From positions 1 to 64,000 of the forward strand of contig NW_026645858.1 in NCBI RefSeq assembly GCF_949987535.1: a stretch of 64,000 nt of DNA. The letters are read 5' to 3'. Under the pieces are notes generated by a model. It searched no databases, was not told the origin of the DNA, and saw only the letters and a list, made by a program, of their open reading frames with translations. How positions within the stretch are numbered: position 1 is the first letter of the stretch; every line of letters begins with the position of its first letter. This document shows positions 35,101-46,509 of this stretch, in pieces. The stretch is from Balaenoptera acutorostrata (taxonomy: Eukaryota > Chordata > Mammalia > Artiodactyla > Balaenopteridae). A program made the position numbers and the translations under genes.

Positions 35101-35931
35101 CCTCCTAGAGAAATGGAAATAAAAACAAAAATAAACAAATGGGACCTAATGAAACTTCAAAGCTTTTGCACAGCAAAGGAAACCATAAACAAGACCAAAA
35201 GACAACCCTCAGAATGGGAGAAAATTTTTGCAAATGAAGCAACTGACAAAGGATTAATCTCCAAGATTTACAAGTAGCTCATGCAGCTCAATAACAAAAA
35301 AACAAACAACCCAATCCAAAAATGGGCAGAAGACCTAAATAGACATTTCTCCAAAGAAGATATACAGATTGCCAACAGACACATGAAAGAATGCTCAACA
35401 TCATTAATCATTAGAGAAATGCAAATCAAAACTACAATGAGATATCATCTCACACCAGTCAGAATGGCCATCATCAAAAAATCTAGAAAGAATAAATGCT
35501 GGAGAGGGTGTGGAGAAAAGGGAACACTCTCGCACTGTTGGTGGGAATGTAAATTGATACAGCCACTATGGAGAACAGTATGGAGGTTCCTTAAAAAACT
35601 ACAAATAGAACTATCATACGACCCAGCAATCCCACTACTGGGCATATACCCTGAGAAAACCATAATTCAAAAAGAGTCATGTACCAAAATGTTCATTGCA
35701 GCTCTATTTACAATAGCCAGGACATGGAAGCAACCTAAGTGTCCATCATCAGATGAATGGATAAAGAAGATGTGGCACATATATACAATGGAATATTACT
35801 CAGCCATAAAAAGAAATGAAATGGAGGTATTTGTAGTGAGGTGGATGGAGTTAGAGTCTGTCATACAGAGTGAAGTAAGTCAGAAAGAGAAAAACAAATA
35901 CAGTATGCTAACACATATATATGGAATCTAA
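32115..35931 (+). pseudogene. L1 ORF2 (copy 2): endonuclease-RT relic
   Basis: Start ATG at 32115 (MGIGTYISIITLNVNG). The endonuclease block (202 codons) keeps NVNG, LQETHF, NIYAPN and VGDFNTP, then shifts frame near 32690 where about 2 bases are missing relative to copy 1. Later breaks: a frame change near 33215, TAG near 33447, TGA in a Gly context near 33616, a frame change near 34430, and TAG at 35275-35277 where copy 1 has CAG. The RT (about 33470-34400) keeps the catalytic FADD at 34208-34219 and RQGCPLS. The C-terminal Cys/His motif is intact at 35497-35550 ([18 protein letters not shown]). It ends with IYGI and TAA. Confidence 0.94.
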
Positions 35932-36305
35932 GGGAAAATAAAGGTCATGAAGAACCTAGTGGCAAGACGGGAATAAAGACACAGACCTACTAGAGAATGG
36001 ACTTGAGGATATGGGGAGGGGGAGGGGTAAGATGTGACAGGGTGAGAGAGTGGCATCGACATATATACACTAACAAATGTAAAATAGATAGCTAGTGGGA
36101 AGCAGCCGCATAGCACAGGGAGATCAGCTCGGTGCTTTGTGACCGCCTAGAGGGGTGGGATAGGGAGGGTGGGAGGGAGGGAGATGCAAGAGGGAAGAGA
36201 TATGGGAACATATGTATATGTATAACTGATTCACTTTGTTATAAAGCAGAAACTAACACACCATTGTAAAGCAATTATACTCCAATAAAGATGTTTAAAA
36301 AAAAA
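35932..36305 (+). other. L1 copy 2 long-type 3' UTR with G-run cluster
   Basis: About 370 bp. It has three long G-runs at 36013-36027 and a cluster of seven G-runs at 36152-36181 (gggg, ggg x6 with loops of 1-3). It ends with 'tccaataaag' (AATAAA at 36284-36289) and an A-tail. The L1 ends at 18.4, 55.7 and 59.1 kb have related long 3' UTRs. Confidence 0.85.
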
Positions 36306-36317
36306 TGTGTTAGTTAC

Positions 36318-37428
36318 TAAATGTTAGTTAGTCATTTGCAAGTTACTAATTGAGTTAAGCCTAGGGTGAGCTTCATAGAATGAAAATACATTTAATAGTG
36401 GAACGGGGAAAATGTTAGCCAAATCATGAATCCTTTTCCAAAGATAAATTAAAGTGTTATGACAAGGCTCATGTTACTTTAACTATGCTCTCAATAAACT
36501 ATTCAGTAGGCAGGCAGCAACCATAACCTGTCAGTTGTTGTTTTAGAGCTGAAAGACCGTTATTCCCTACCTATAAAATATATAAATGTATATGTTTGGG
36601 TGGATGGTTTTATATGGAAATCACATTAAAGGAGACTGATATACAATTCAATAATCAACACACAGTCTCAACTGCAGCAACCACAAATGTCCAACCTCAT
36701 GCCGATGGGAAAAATAACCCTGCTTCCCTCCCACTCAGATTCCCCTATAAAATACATGGAGAGAAGTGTGTCTTCAAAAGAGGAATGGAGAAGGGTGTGG
36801 CAAAGAGAACAAGCAAGGCAGACATGGCAAAGGAAAATGTATCTGTCAAAATACCAAAAGGGAGATTCATTCAGAAGACAAAAAGGCAGGGAATTTGTTT
36901 AGACAGTCATATTTTTAAAAGAAAAGAAAAGGGAAGGGGAGGGAAAGGAAAGGAAAGGCAAATTTATGTGGGCCCTTTCCATCTGTTTATATTGACTCCA
37001 TAGAAAATGCTTGACTTTTCTTAACAAAGATGAAGTAGAGGGTACACAGTGGCAACATCTGCACAATGTCATCACTGGTGCCTCACTGGGCACAGGGTGC
37101 CTCCAAGGATTGCTGAGTAGAATCATTGCTGCCCATCTGATTTCCCTGGCTTGTACATTTCCTCCCTAACAAGTGCTTCCCTCTCTAGCTCTGAACACAA
37201 AAGCTGTTCAATACATGCTGGCTTATTAGTTCTGTCCCCGTCACTTTCCAAATCACCTGCCCAATTATCTTTCTTCCCTTTCGTCCTTTCTTAATTTACT
37301 CCATCTTGAATAAGTCTCCACTTAGGCCATTTGAGTTTACCTGTATTTAAGAAGAGCTCAGAAATAATTTGTCTAAAGACCACAATCACATCAAGTTTTC
37401 TTTTCATGATACCTGATTCATCCCAGTC
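36318..37428. other. Unassigned sequence with a GGAAA patch
   Basis: A purine patch (aaagaaaagaaaagggaagg onwards) lies at 36917-36957. A 135-codon open frame at 36596-37003 runs through it; its Lys/Arg/Gly-rich tail is simply the purine patch, so I do not call a gene. Confidence 0.5.
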
Positions 37429-37455
37429 ATATATATATGTATATGTGTGTGTATA

Positions 37456-37499
<44 letters not shown>

Positions 37500-37500
37500 T
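37429..37500. repeat. (TA)n/(TG)n/(CA)n microsatellite
   Basis: A compound dinucleotide tract, mainly TATA and TGTG followed by an ACACAC run. Self-complementary, so it can form a hairpin or cruciform. Confidence 0.95.
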
Positions 37501-38205
37501 GTTCTTTAAATCCTATACAGCTTTGCTGTAATATTGTTTTCAAGACTCTCTTTGTTAAGTACCCGGTAAGGCATCTGAACTAGTGTGGCCAAGAGAATAG
37601 TTTCTCTTCCTTTTTCAATAGCAAGGTGGCCCTTGCTATTGTTACCCATTATCAGTCTCTAGTGTTTGTGTTTTATTGTTTTAAGACCCTTGCTATTTTT
37701 TGGAACTCCTGAGTATTCACATGCGCATTACATCTGAGTTCCTTTGGCACAATCTTTGTTAGGTGATATCTGTGGGAGTTTGCTTCCTTAGATATAGACC
37801 ACCGAATGCAGGGAAGAACTGCATTCTGTCTCATCTCTTTCTCAGTCTCCACTCTGGGTGCTCTGTGTTATGACAAACATGTTTATTTTTTGCTTTGTTT
37901 GATTGGAATTTTTTAGGTTAAACATATTTTCCAGAATAGGAAAATTATGAATGTCATGAGATTTTTTTCTTTTGTTCTTTTATATCTACCCAATCCCTCC
38001 TTACCTTAATCTACTTATACAAGAGTTTGAGGATAGGCATGATGAGATTGGGGAGTGTAGGGGGAATGCTTTTGTTTAACAGTTCTATTCTCCATGACAT
38101 GCAGGCTTCAGATCCACTAGTACAGCGTCATTCTCATAACCAAGACAGTTTGAGCCCTAATTTTAAGAACTCATCTGGAAGAGATTTGCATTTGTTCAAA
38201 CTTCT
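37501..38205. other. Unassigned sequence
   Basis: No gene or family recognised; T-rich around 37.88-37.99 kb. Confidence 0.45.
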
Positions 38206-38232
38206 AGAGTTTTGTTTGTTTGTTTGTTTGTT
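38206..38232. repeat. (GTTT)n microsatellite
   Basis: About six GTTT units immediately before the old L1 fragment. Confidence 0.85.
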
Positions 38233-38239
38233 ATAACCA

Positions 38240-38970
38240 GCATAGCAAATAAACATATGAAAAGATGCTTAACTTAGTCATTAGAGAAATACAAGTTAGA
38301 TCACAACATACCGCTAATTCACCAGAAGAATGGCTGAAATGAAAGAGGCAGATATTACCAAGTGTTGACAAGTTTGTAGAATGGCTGGAATTTTCATACA
38401 CTATGGGGTGGGAGTATAAATTGGAAAAAATTACCTTGGAAAAGCATTTGGTAACGTCCACCATGCAGAATGTTTGCCTACCACTTGACCTATGATCCAG
38501 TCCTAGGTGCATCCCCAAGAGAAAGACATGTTTAATCATGTTATGACAATACTATTTATAATAGCCTCTACGGAGAACCTAACCAGGTACTTTGAATTGT
38601 ATTCATACAGTGGAATGCTATACATCATTAGGATGAACTAACTATTGCTTCAGGCAATCATATGGATCAATTAAAAAGTATAACAGAGGAATGAAAAACC
38701 AAAGCCAAAAAATATACAGTGTACTTTGAGAAACAGAAAAAAATTAATCTATGTGTTAGAATTCAGGATATTAGTTACCTTTCAGAGAATAGTGCCTGGG
38801 AGGAGATATGAGGTGACTTCAGTGTTGCTTGTAACGTTCTACCTCTTGATCCAGGCGCTGGTAATACGGGTGGGCTCATTTTGCACATAATTAGACACAA
38901 CAAGTTGTATAATTACAATTTGTGTGCTTTTCCATTGGTATATTATACTTCAGTAAAAATTACCTAAAAG
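38240..38970 (+). mobile_element. Old L1 LINE 3' end (L1M-type)
   Basis: Sense L1 ORF2 C-terminal and 3' UTR words in decayed form: 'aacatatgaaaagatgctta' near 38252-38271, 'attagagaaatacaagttag' at 38280-38299, 'actatttataatagcc' near 38548-38563, and 'tggaatgctatacatcatta' near 38611-38630. The 3' UTR includes 'ggtgggctcattttgcac' (about 38868-38886) and ends near 38965 with 'tatacttcagtaaaaattac'. Much more diverged than the copies at 20-36 kb. Confidence 0.8.
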
Positions 38971-38974
38971 AAAA

Positions 38975-40714
38975 CAAAAGAATTTAGATGTTAACTAATC
39001 ATGTCCATTAACTGTAAATAGAAGGTAACTTGATAAATTTTAAAAAAATAATGTTTAGCATAATGATACTGAGGCCATACGTTTTTAAACACAGAAGAAC
39101 GAGTGAATAACACCAGTAACTAAATATCTTAAAAATGATGTTTAAAATAACAGGCACAAAGATATCAAAATGAATTATATTTTATATTTTTCAGCATTTT
39201 GAAAGAAATTGATTTTCACTTCATTCTTGAAGCTTCTATGTTTTTCCTATTCTGCAGGGAGAAAATTGAAGTAAAACGATATTTTCTTGGCTCAGGATCC
39301 TTAGAAAGTCACTAGGAACGGAAAGTAGATTAGCCTCATAGTCTTGGTGGCTTAGCAGAAAATTTCAGAAGTCAAAGGGAGTTTGAAAGTAAACCTTTAC
39401 TGCTCCCCCCAATTTAACATGTTTGCCAGCCCATACTCATGCTGTTATCAAAGTGGCTCATTTTAAATTCTTTACACATACATGTAATGAATAATATAAA
39501 ATTCCTCTACCTTCAAACCGTGACATTGCTGTCTGATTTACCAAGGTTCAAGGAAAAGAAGAAACCACTTAGTGGTGAATAAATCAGCCCAACTAAATCT
39601 TTTAATTTAATCTGATTCTGTTGCAGTCACATAGATATGACAGAAATGAACTCTTATAAAAAAGGAAAAATGACAGTAATTTTAAAATGGTTTGTAAAAC
39701 AATTGTAAAACATGTAGAAAGAATCTCCATCATTTAGAAAATGAAAACAGCCTTGCTATTTCCATCAATGAATAACTGATTGATTGCAAATGATACATTC
39801 CTATTATTAATGAAACCTGACAATTCCATTAGACTAATATACAACAACTGCACGTTAATTCTCTTGATGAGCTTATCATTCAGTTTTTCCAGGGCTGAGG
39901 AATGCAAAACGAAAGCAAGAGTATTTAGAAGGTGAAATGAAGGTATAACTTTAAGGATTAGAAACCTGTTTATGTTTCTCTCCTCCTAGATCAAATGATA
40001 AAGAAGAGTGTTAGGGCTTCTAATCTATATGGAGTTATGCTGTCAATTCTCAAGTAATCCATTAAACAGTTTTTACTGTTTGAACAGCTACATTTTAGTC
40101 AGTTGATTTATTGAATATTAGTCCACTCTTTCTAATTCTCTGGAGCCAGGTGCTTAAACCACCCAAACAAATCTGAGACCAAGAGCCCATGAGACTAAAC
40201 TCTGTTTTATCCAATTTAAAAAGAAGAACAATACTCCCAAATTTACGATCTTCTAAGTAATTTGGTTTTAATAGGTTGATTCTGTGAGATTCAATAACTC
40301 TCTGTCCTTGAGCAAATTACTCTACCACTAATGAGGACTGGTTTTTGCACTTTGAATACAAAAGTGTATTGAGACACTGAAGTAATGATACAAGGTCATA
40401 TCAAATAACAACTTATTTCCATATGGCTAGATCTGTGAGGGTCCAAATAAGAATTCTATTAATTGCAGAAAATATGAGGAAAACACCTGTGCAAATGAAA
40501 CTACCAAATACAGAATTTGAAGAATACCAAATTTATTTTGCAATTTATTTAGCTGTAAAAGGTAAAATATAAAAGCTTAATTATATGCATAAGTGACAAT
40601 TCCAAATGATTCTTATATATGTCAATCTCCTTTGAGATATATCTATATATTTGTTATTTTAATGGAAACAAGAAATTAAATTTACTGAAAATGTATTTTA
40701 GGGAACCAATTATT
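38975..40714. other. Unassigned AT-rich sequence
   Basis: 1.7 kb without a recognised gene or repeat; no open frame of note. Confidence 0.5.
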
Positions 40715-40870
40715 TACTCATTCACCCTCTTGAAAAAATAGTTGCTAAATACTTGTGCTTTGTGCTAAACTCTTTGGGAGGAAAAATATCAAGTGAGACT
40801 TCAACTCTCCAAGGAGTTTAAAAAGCATTAGTGGAGAAAGACTTCTAATGTTGCTTTTTGTTGTAGATTG
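40715..40870 (-). repeat. L2 LINE 3' fragment, antisense
   Basis: Plus strand reads 'gttgctaaatacttgtgctt', 'tgtgctaaactctttggg' and 'tctccaaggagttta' (about 40741-40821), matching the antisense L2 3' end order. Confidence 0.5.
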
Positions 40871-41608
40871 AATTTATTTCTCTGTTTCATTGTTAATATA
40901 AAGGACATAGAGAAGTATTTTTAAAAATCTACGGAAGTGCAGAGAAAGTAGAGATCTCATGTGAATGGAATAATCAGAGATGTTTTCAAGGAGGAGTACA
41001 TCTGAACCAGGGGTTACCAACATAAGGGTCTACAGGGGACAGGGTCTACATAAGGGTCTACAGAGTGACATAAATGAACAAAGTGGGTAAGCCATTTCTA
41101 AGAGAAAGGGAAGTGGCAGAGACTAAGGAAAAAGGGAGAGTGTGTGTTCTTTTTAAAGAGAAAACCTTTCCTTAGTTTTGGCTAATTATAATCCTTATGT
41201 GGCAAAGGCTTCTGATTTCTCAAGAGAAGCCACAACTCTGGATTTTTAGGTGCAATCTCCATCCTTTCAAATTTTGAAAAATTATATATATATGTAAACA
41301 TAAATTATACATATAAGTTATATATTTGTAAAATTATATATAATATACAAACTGATTGTATTATTTATATAAACTCATATATGTGTAAGTGTGTGTATAT
41401 ACACAAACACAAAAACAATCAGTTTTTTAAAAAATATACCTAAAGCCATATTTGACCTACATACAATTTCCAATCTCAACACTGTATCATGGCTTTGGTA
41501 AGATGGCTGAATATAAAAAAAAATGGAGAAGAGAGAGCTCTCTAGGAGAAAAAGTCATATGGGGAAGGGCGAGGGAAGGTCAGTTAACATTAAGAGGTCT
41601 CAGTTGAC
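40871..41608. other. Unassigned sequence with an AT-rich patch
   Basis: A 15-base word, cataagggtctacag, is duplicated near 41020-41065. A highly AT-rich low-complexity patch occupies about 41281-41400. No gene seen. Confidence 0.5.

Positions 41609-41635
<27 letters not shown>
41609..41635. repeat. (TG)n microsatellite
   Basis: Thirteen TG units, uninterrupted. Confidence 0.95.
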
Positions 41636-41639
<4 letters not shown>

Positions 41640-41729
41640 TTATTTGTGTTTACATATACAGTGGAGCCAGAATTAGATATTGATGGCAGGACACATGGTT
41701 ATTGACTACCATAATAATGAGTTTGGAAC

Positions 41730-42060
41730 TTTTTTGAAAGCCCTAGAAACTGCCAAAAGGTTTTCAAGAAAGGAGTGACTCCGTACAATTACCTTGTAGG
41801 ATTTACTAGATTAGAGGCTCAAAACACAGAGACCTCTCAGCTTCCTACTGTACTAGCTTAGCAATAAAGTGACTGCAGCCTGACCTGAAATAGTAACTAG
41901 AGCCATGGAGGGGAAGGAGTGGACGGGAGAGACACTGTCACGGAACAGGACTTGAAAACTGAATAGATGTAAGGAGAGGTTTAAAAGGAGATTACAAGAT
42001 TTATTCTCAAATTTCTTGTCTTTTTGCCTTTGAAGGTGTAGAGCCATTAATGTTAAGACA
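41730..42060 (-). repeat. Possible L2 LINE remnant, antisense
   Basis: Words such as 'aaaaggttttcaagaaagga' (41755-41774), and 'gggagagacactg' with following text, are in the order of the antisense L2 ORF2-tail block seen at 3.0-3.45 kb, but similarity is weak. Confidence 0.3.
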
Positions 42061-42064
42061 AAAG

Positions 42065-43495
42065 GCTATGAACTGGTATAAGCAGATATTTATGGATTAA
42101 TTTTAAGAAGCATGTTAAAGTGGTAGTGTTTACAAAGTCCTCAAGTCTAACTTTGGAGACATTTTGAAATCAGTTTTAAGCCATAACTGAGGTGGAAATA
42201 ATGTGAACACATTCTTTTATTTCTTATTGTACTTAAAGATATGAATACAATTCTTTTTTTTTTTCAATTAAATTGAATTTTAAAATTCTGATTGATTACC
42301 TTCTAAGAGACAGACAATGAGCGCTTATGCAAACAACTCACACTTCCAATTTGGTTTTGAGAAGGTCTCCATTACTATAGATAAGCCTAGTAAAATATGA
42401 CCCTTAAAAAATTAACTAAACATTATGTTTTGAATTGTTATCTCTGTGGGGTACAAAAAGAAGAGTATTCATTTTTGTCATAGCACTTTTGAGATAAATT
42501 CCCATGAAAGTACTTTTTTGGTCAAATGGACTCTTCTGGATCATTTTTGGCACTTTAGACTTGGGACCAAGCAACTGTAATGCCTCAGAGAGACAGTGCT
42601 ATCGTTGAATGTCCTAAAATGTCAGGTGGATCGATGAGCAACTGGAGTAGTTGTGAAGCAACTATTTTATTTTGAAAAAGAAACTGAGCTTGCAACAGAT
42701 AACACATCTACAATCAGATGACTACAAAAAAATTGGTCATATCGACCTAATATTAGTGTTTTTCCAAACTCTGTATTATATAAACTTTGCTCAGTTGGGA
42801 AAGCTGAGACTTTCTGATTAATTGGTTATTGTATCAGAGTCTAGACAAAATATGTTTTTTTTTTTCTTTTACATTGTGGTGAGCACTCAGTTTCTCCTCT
42901 CAATCTGAAAACATTAGTGTTTCTGTTTTAGTTACCTTCTGGAATTAGTTATTTGACACTTTCTTCTCTTTGTTGTTCTACTTCCTAGATTTTTTGAAAC
43001 TTTGTCTTCCAGAATTTCTTCTGATCTTAGTTGTTGTTGTATTGTTTTGTGTATTCAGTTTCAAGGGAATTTTTCTTATCAAAGTACTCTTTTTGCAGGT
43101 ATAGCTCCTGTTCCTGTTTAATGGATGCAATTTAGTTTCTAAGGCTATTACATATTTTTTTCTTTTTTGGGGGGGGCACGTAGTTTTCTTCTGCTATCTT
43201 CAATGACTCTCTCTTTTCTGATTTCTTTCTTTTTCTTTTGCTTTTTTTCTAACCTTTGTATTTCATGTTAAAAGCTTTGTTTTAATGTCTTGTAATCCTT
43301 GACTGTTCCTTTATATTTAACAGGAAGTGAAGCACTGCAAAGATGTTTACAAATTCTATTTGCATAGGTGGGCTTTGTCCACTGGTGGCTTTATTGTAGA
43401 ATAAACTCGTTTAGCCATTTCATTTGGAAACTCTAATTACTGGCATCTATAGATTTTGTCTCTTGTCCCAGTCAGTTTCCTAGAAAAGTCTTTAG
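42065..43495. other. Unassigned, pyrimidine-rich in its second half
   Basis: From 42.84 to 43.32 kb the plus strand is T-rich, with many ttctt and tttct words and a G8 run near 43170. It could be an antisense old LINE 5' region, but I cannot show this. Confidence 0.4.
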
Positions 43496-43497
43496 TC

Positions 43498-43702
43498 CAG
43501 AGATAAGCAAACGTTTTCTATAGAAGTCCAGAGAGCAAATATTTTATACTTTATCAGTTAGATAGTCTTTGCTGTGACTATTCAATTCTGTCATGGTAGC
43601 ACAGAAACAGACATAGACAATACAAAATGAAGGATGTGGCTGTGTTGAAATAAGACTTTACTATTATGCAAACAGTCAGCAGGCCATGGTTTCCAACCCC
43701 TG
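43498..43702. repeat. MER58-like hAT-Charlie MITE
   Basis: Words of a well-known non-autonomous hAT element: 'gagataagcaaacgttttct' near 43500-43519, 'gagcaaatattttatacttt' near 43531-43550, 'cagacatagacaatac' near 43607-43622, 'gtggctgtgttgaaataaga' near 43636-43655, and a closing 'ttccaacccctg' at 43691-43702. The ends (cag... and ...cctg) are decayed inverted repeats. Family name is from memory and could be a relative. Confidence 0.65.
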
Positions 43703-43704
43703 TT

Positions 43705-44930
43705 CGAATCTCCTGCTATGGGCTATAAACTTGAGTGCCAAGGTTGTGTCTAGTGAAAGAAGGGGACCAGAGGCATGGCCACTTAACGTGGTCTTTTAAT
43801 AAATCCCTGTTTTCATTATGATATCCCATCCTCACCTGTAACTTGTGTTCTCGGGATTAAAGTGTTTCTACCAATCCCCAGAAAGTAAATTTCCAGTCTT
43901 CGGCTGTGAAGAGTAGTGGGGAGCAAGCAACTTTACAGAGTGTGGGATATGGTCTCAGAGGCATTCAAACAGTACACCTGTTTTCAGCATGACCTATTCC
44001 GCTAATATCAGCTGTACCTGGTGCCTTCAATCCTGAGCCTTTCCAGGGCTCTAGATCACAAATGAGCTTGGAGCTGCCCTCCCCCATTGCTGGTTTACAG
44101 TTTTTTCTGATCTACATTACCATCTGTAAGTCAATAACATCCATCCAAATGTTTTCTGGTTTCCAACATTGCGTTGCTGTATTTGTCTCTCCTGTTTTCT
44201 TTGTACTTTCAGGTTTTTACTTTTCAAAAATCCTTTAACTGACATTTTAGCAGAGATTCTGATGGGATTAGCAGTGAATATGTGTGATGAGTGTTCCAAG
44301 TTTAACTGGCAGTCTTCAGAAAATAGATAGATAGATAGATATTCTGATCTTTGATATTCTGGTCTTAATGTCATCCAATTGCAACTGTAATATCATTACA
44401 AGCAAGAGCCTACTTTTACATGTAGGTTTACTTGATACTTTACTTGATCTTGAAGATATTTCATATCTCTGAAATATGAGATGGCAAACTACAGTTTATA
44501 GTTTTTACTCTTTCAATTTCCACAATTCCCAAGTGAAAAAAAAGATTGCTTCAAAGTAAGATAAACACAGTTTTATGTATTCACCCCAGTTAGTTTTATA
44601 TATTCTACCTTCCCTCATGCCCCAGGTCACTAAAATCCCCACTTTCCAATACTTTCATAAAATGAAGTCAATAACTTTATATCTTTTCCACAGGCTATTC
44701 CCCCAAATATGAACACTAGGCAGGTGTTCACACTCATTTGATATTTAAATAGAATGAATAAGCATTCATTCTACTGTGGGAAACCTTGAGCCCTCCTAAT
44801 GCAGCTTACACATCTCTCTCCATCTTTCTTCTCTATCCTATTCCTCTTTTATGCTCTCTGTCTTATCTCTTGATTCCTTTTCTATGTCCATTCTTTTTTT
44901 TTTTTTTTTTGGGCCGATCATTATTATGAC
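43705..44930. other. Unassigned, with (ATAG)n and poly(T) runs
   Basis: Includes (ATAG)n at 44323-44341 and a T17 run at 44894-44910. Otherwise no gene or family recognised. Confidence 0.5.
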
Positions 44931-44934
44931 TCAT

Positions 44935-45490
44935 ATTAGTTTTCTATTTCTGTATAACAAATTACCACAAACTTGATGGCTTAAAACAACACCCATTTAT
45001 TAGCTCACAGATGTGCAGACTTGAGTAAGCTAGGCTGGATTCTATGCTCAGGGCTAAAATCATGGTGCTGGCTGGAGTCTCTGGGAAAGAATCCACTTTC
45101 AAGATCATTTATGTTGGCAGAATTCAGTTCTTTGCAGTTGTAGGACTAAGGTCTCAGTTTCCTTGTTGGCTGTCAGCCAGGGGCCTCTCTCAATTTCTCA
45201 AGGCCATCACATTCCTTCTCACTTGACTGCATTCATCTTCAAAGAAACAATGGTGTGAGTCCTTTTCAGGCTCCATGTCTCTCTGACTCTCTTTTCTGCT
45301 ACCAGTCAGAGAAAGCTCTCTCCTTTTACGGACTCATGTGATTAGATCAGATTGACCTGGATAATCTCCCCACCTCAAGAGCAACTAGATGATATAATAT
45401 AAGCACAGGGGTGATATCTTGATGCATAAGCAGGTTCTGTAGATTAAGTTAGGACATCACTGAAGGGTCATTTTAGAAATTCCACCTATT
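44935..45490 (-). mobile_element. MLT1-type MaLR LTR, antisense
   Basis: Plus strand begins with the complement of the MaLR LTR terminus: 'tcatattagttttctatttc' at 44932-44951, 'gtataacaaattaccacaaa' at 44952-44971, then 'gatggcttaaaacaacac'. Further in are 'ggcagaattcagttctttgc' at about 45116-45135, 'gttggctgtcagccaggggc', and 'gattgacctggataatctcc' near 45350-45369. On the minus strand these form the MLT1 LTR order. No partner LTR is nearby, so this is probably a solo LTR. The far end is uncertain. Confidence 0.75.
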
Positions 45491-45494
45491 CCAC

Positions 45495-46420
45495 ACTTTT
45501 ATTCATTCTATAGAAGTGCCACTGGCAGCAGGAGTATATAATAGGTTTTACTCAAAGTTTGGGTTAGCAGAGAGGACTGAGTTATAATTCAACACGTAGA
45601 ATTGATTAAAATAGAATATCAGGTATTATTGTCCTGAAAAACTTCTTCCCTATTCCCTGCCTTGGGGAATTTCTAGATGGCCTTGCCTTCAGTTGGGCCC
45701 CACCCTCCAGTGCTTTTGTGGGACATCTCCTTTTCTTTTCCTCATATCTCTATTTCCAAATTTAAAGTATCTCAGTGGTTAGATTCTCCAGTTTCTGGAT
45801 AAAAACTTCCAGATTACTGTTTACTTCCACCAGCAGAACACTATACTTACAAACTCTCTCAGAGACAATTCTCAGACTGTTGGGCAAGTGAGAAAATTCA
45901 CTTTTCATTATCTAAATATGCCTATTAACAAAGTGAAAAATTTCTTCCTAAAAACGACTCTGCTTTTTTCTTATCCCTACTGTTTCAAACCATTTATATG
46001 TTCTTATTCTTACAAACTCTTACTCTTATACTCAGGTTTTTAAAAATTAGTGAACATTAGATAAAATAATACATGTAAACTACTCAGTATATTCTCAGAA
46101 ACATAGCTAGAATCAAATGTTGGCAAACATTTTTATTGGAGATAGAGTGGAACCGTGGATCATTTAGAATTCCTCAATTAGCATCATTTAAAAAGCTGCC
46201 TATATGTAAGGGTGTAGAAATGCATTAAAGCCAGGCAAATAGATGATAAAAGTCAAAACCAAAAGCAACAAAAACCATAACTCTTTGAGCAAGATCTCTA
46301 GCAAGGATTAATGTAATGATCTGGTCATGTTTCACCATTATGTGAGTAGAAACAGCTAGGCAGCCAGTAGAGAGAACACAACTTAACTTAGTTAGACTCT
46401 CCTGTCTCACTAATTGAAGG
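45495..46420. other. Unassigned sequence
   Basis: No gene or repeat family recognised in this 0.9-kb stretch. Confidence 0.45.
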
Positions 46421-46424
46421 TTTT

Positions 46425-46505
46425 TGTACACCCTCAGGCCAGAGACCTTGTCTCCTGTGTTTTAGGCAATAAGAAGTATGCAGTCAATGCTCGATAAGTA
46501 ATAAT
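46425..46505 (+). repeat. Possible L2 3' fragment
   Basis: Carries 'gagaccttgtctcctgtg' at about 46441-46458 and 'gcagtcaatgctcgataagt' at about 46480-46499, resembling the sense L2 end. Too short for certainty. Confidence 0.4.
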
Positions 46506-46509
46506 AATT

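Larger units (their letters stand above)
30515..36317 (+). mobile_element. Near-full-length L1 LINE (copy 2) with 12-bp TSD
   Basis: The insertion is about 30527-36305 (5.78 kb) between copies of tgtgttagttac at 30515-30526 and 36306-36317. The order is 5' UTR (30527-31163), ORF1 relic (31164-32056), ORF2 relic (32115-35931), long 3' UTR (35932-36305) with AATAAA at 36284-36289 and an A-tail. It is oriented like copy 1, about 4.5 kb downstream of it. ORF frames are longer than in copy 1 (up to 280 codons), but several frameshifts and stops make it inactive. Whether the 5' end is complete or slightly truncated cannot be told from this copy alone. Confidence 0.96.

Noticed and set aside
36596..37003. 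135-codon plus-strand frame
   Set aside because: Its basic tail is the purine patch at 36.9 kb; no domain, promoter or splice context seen.
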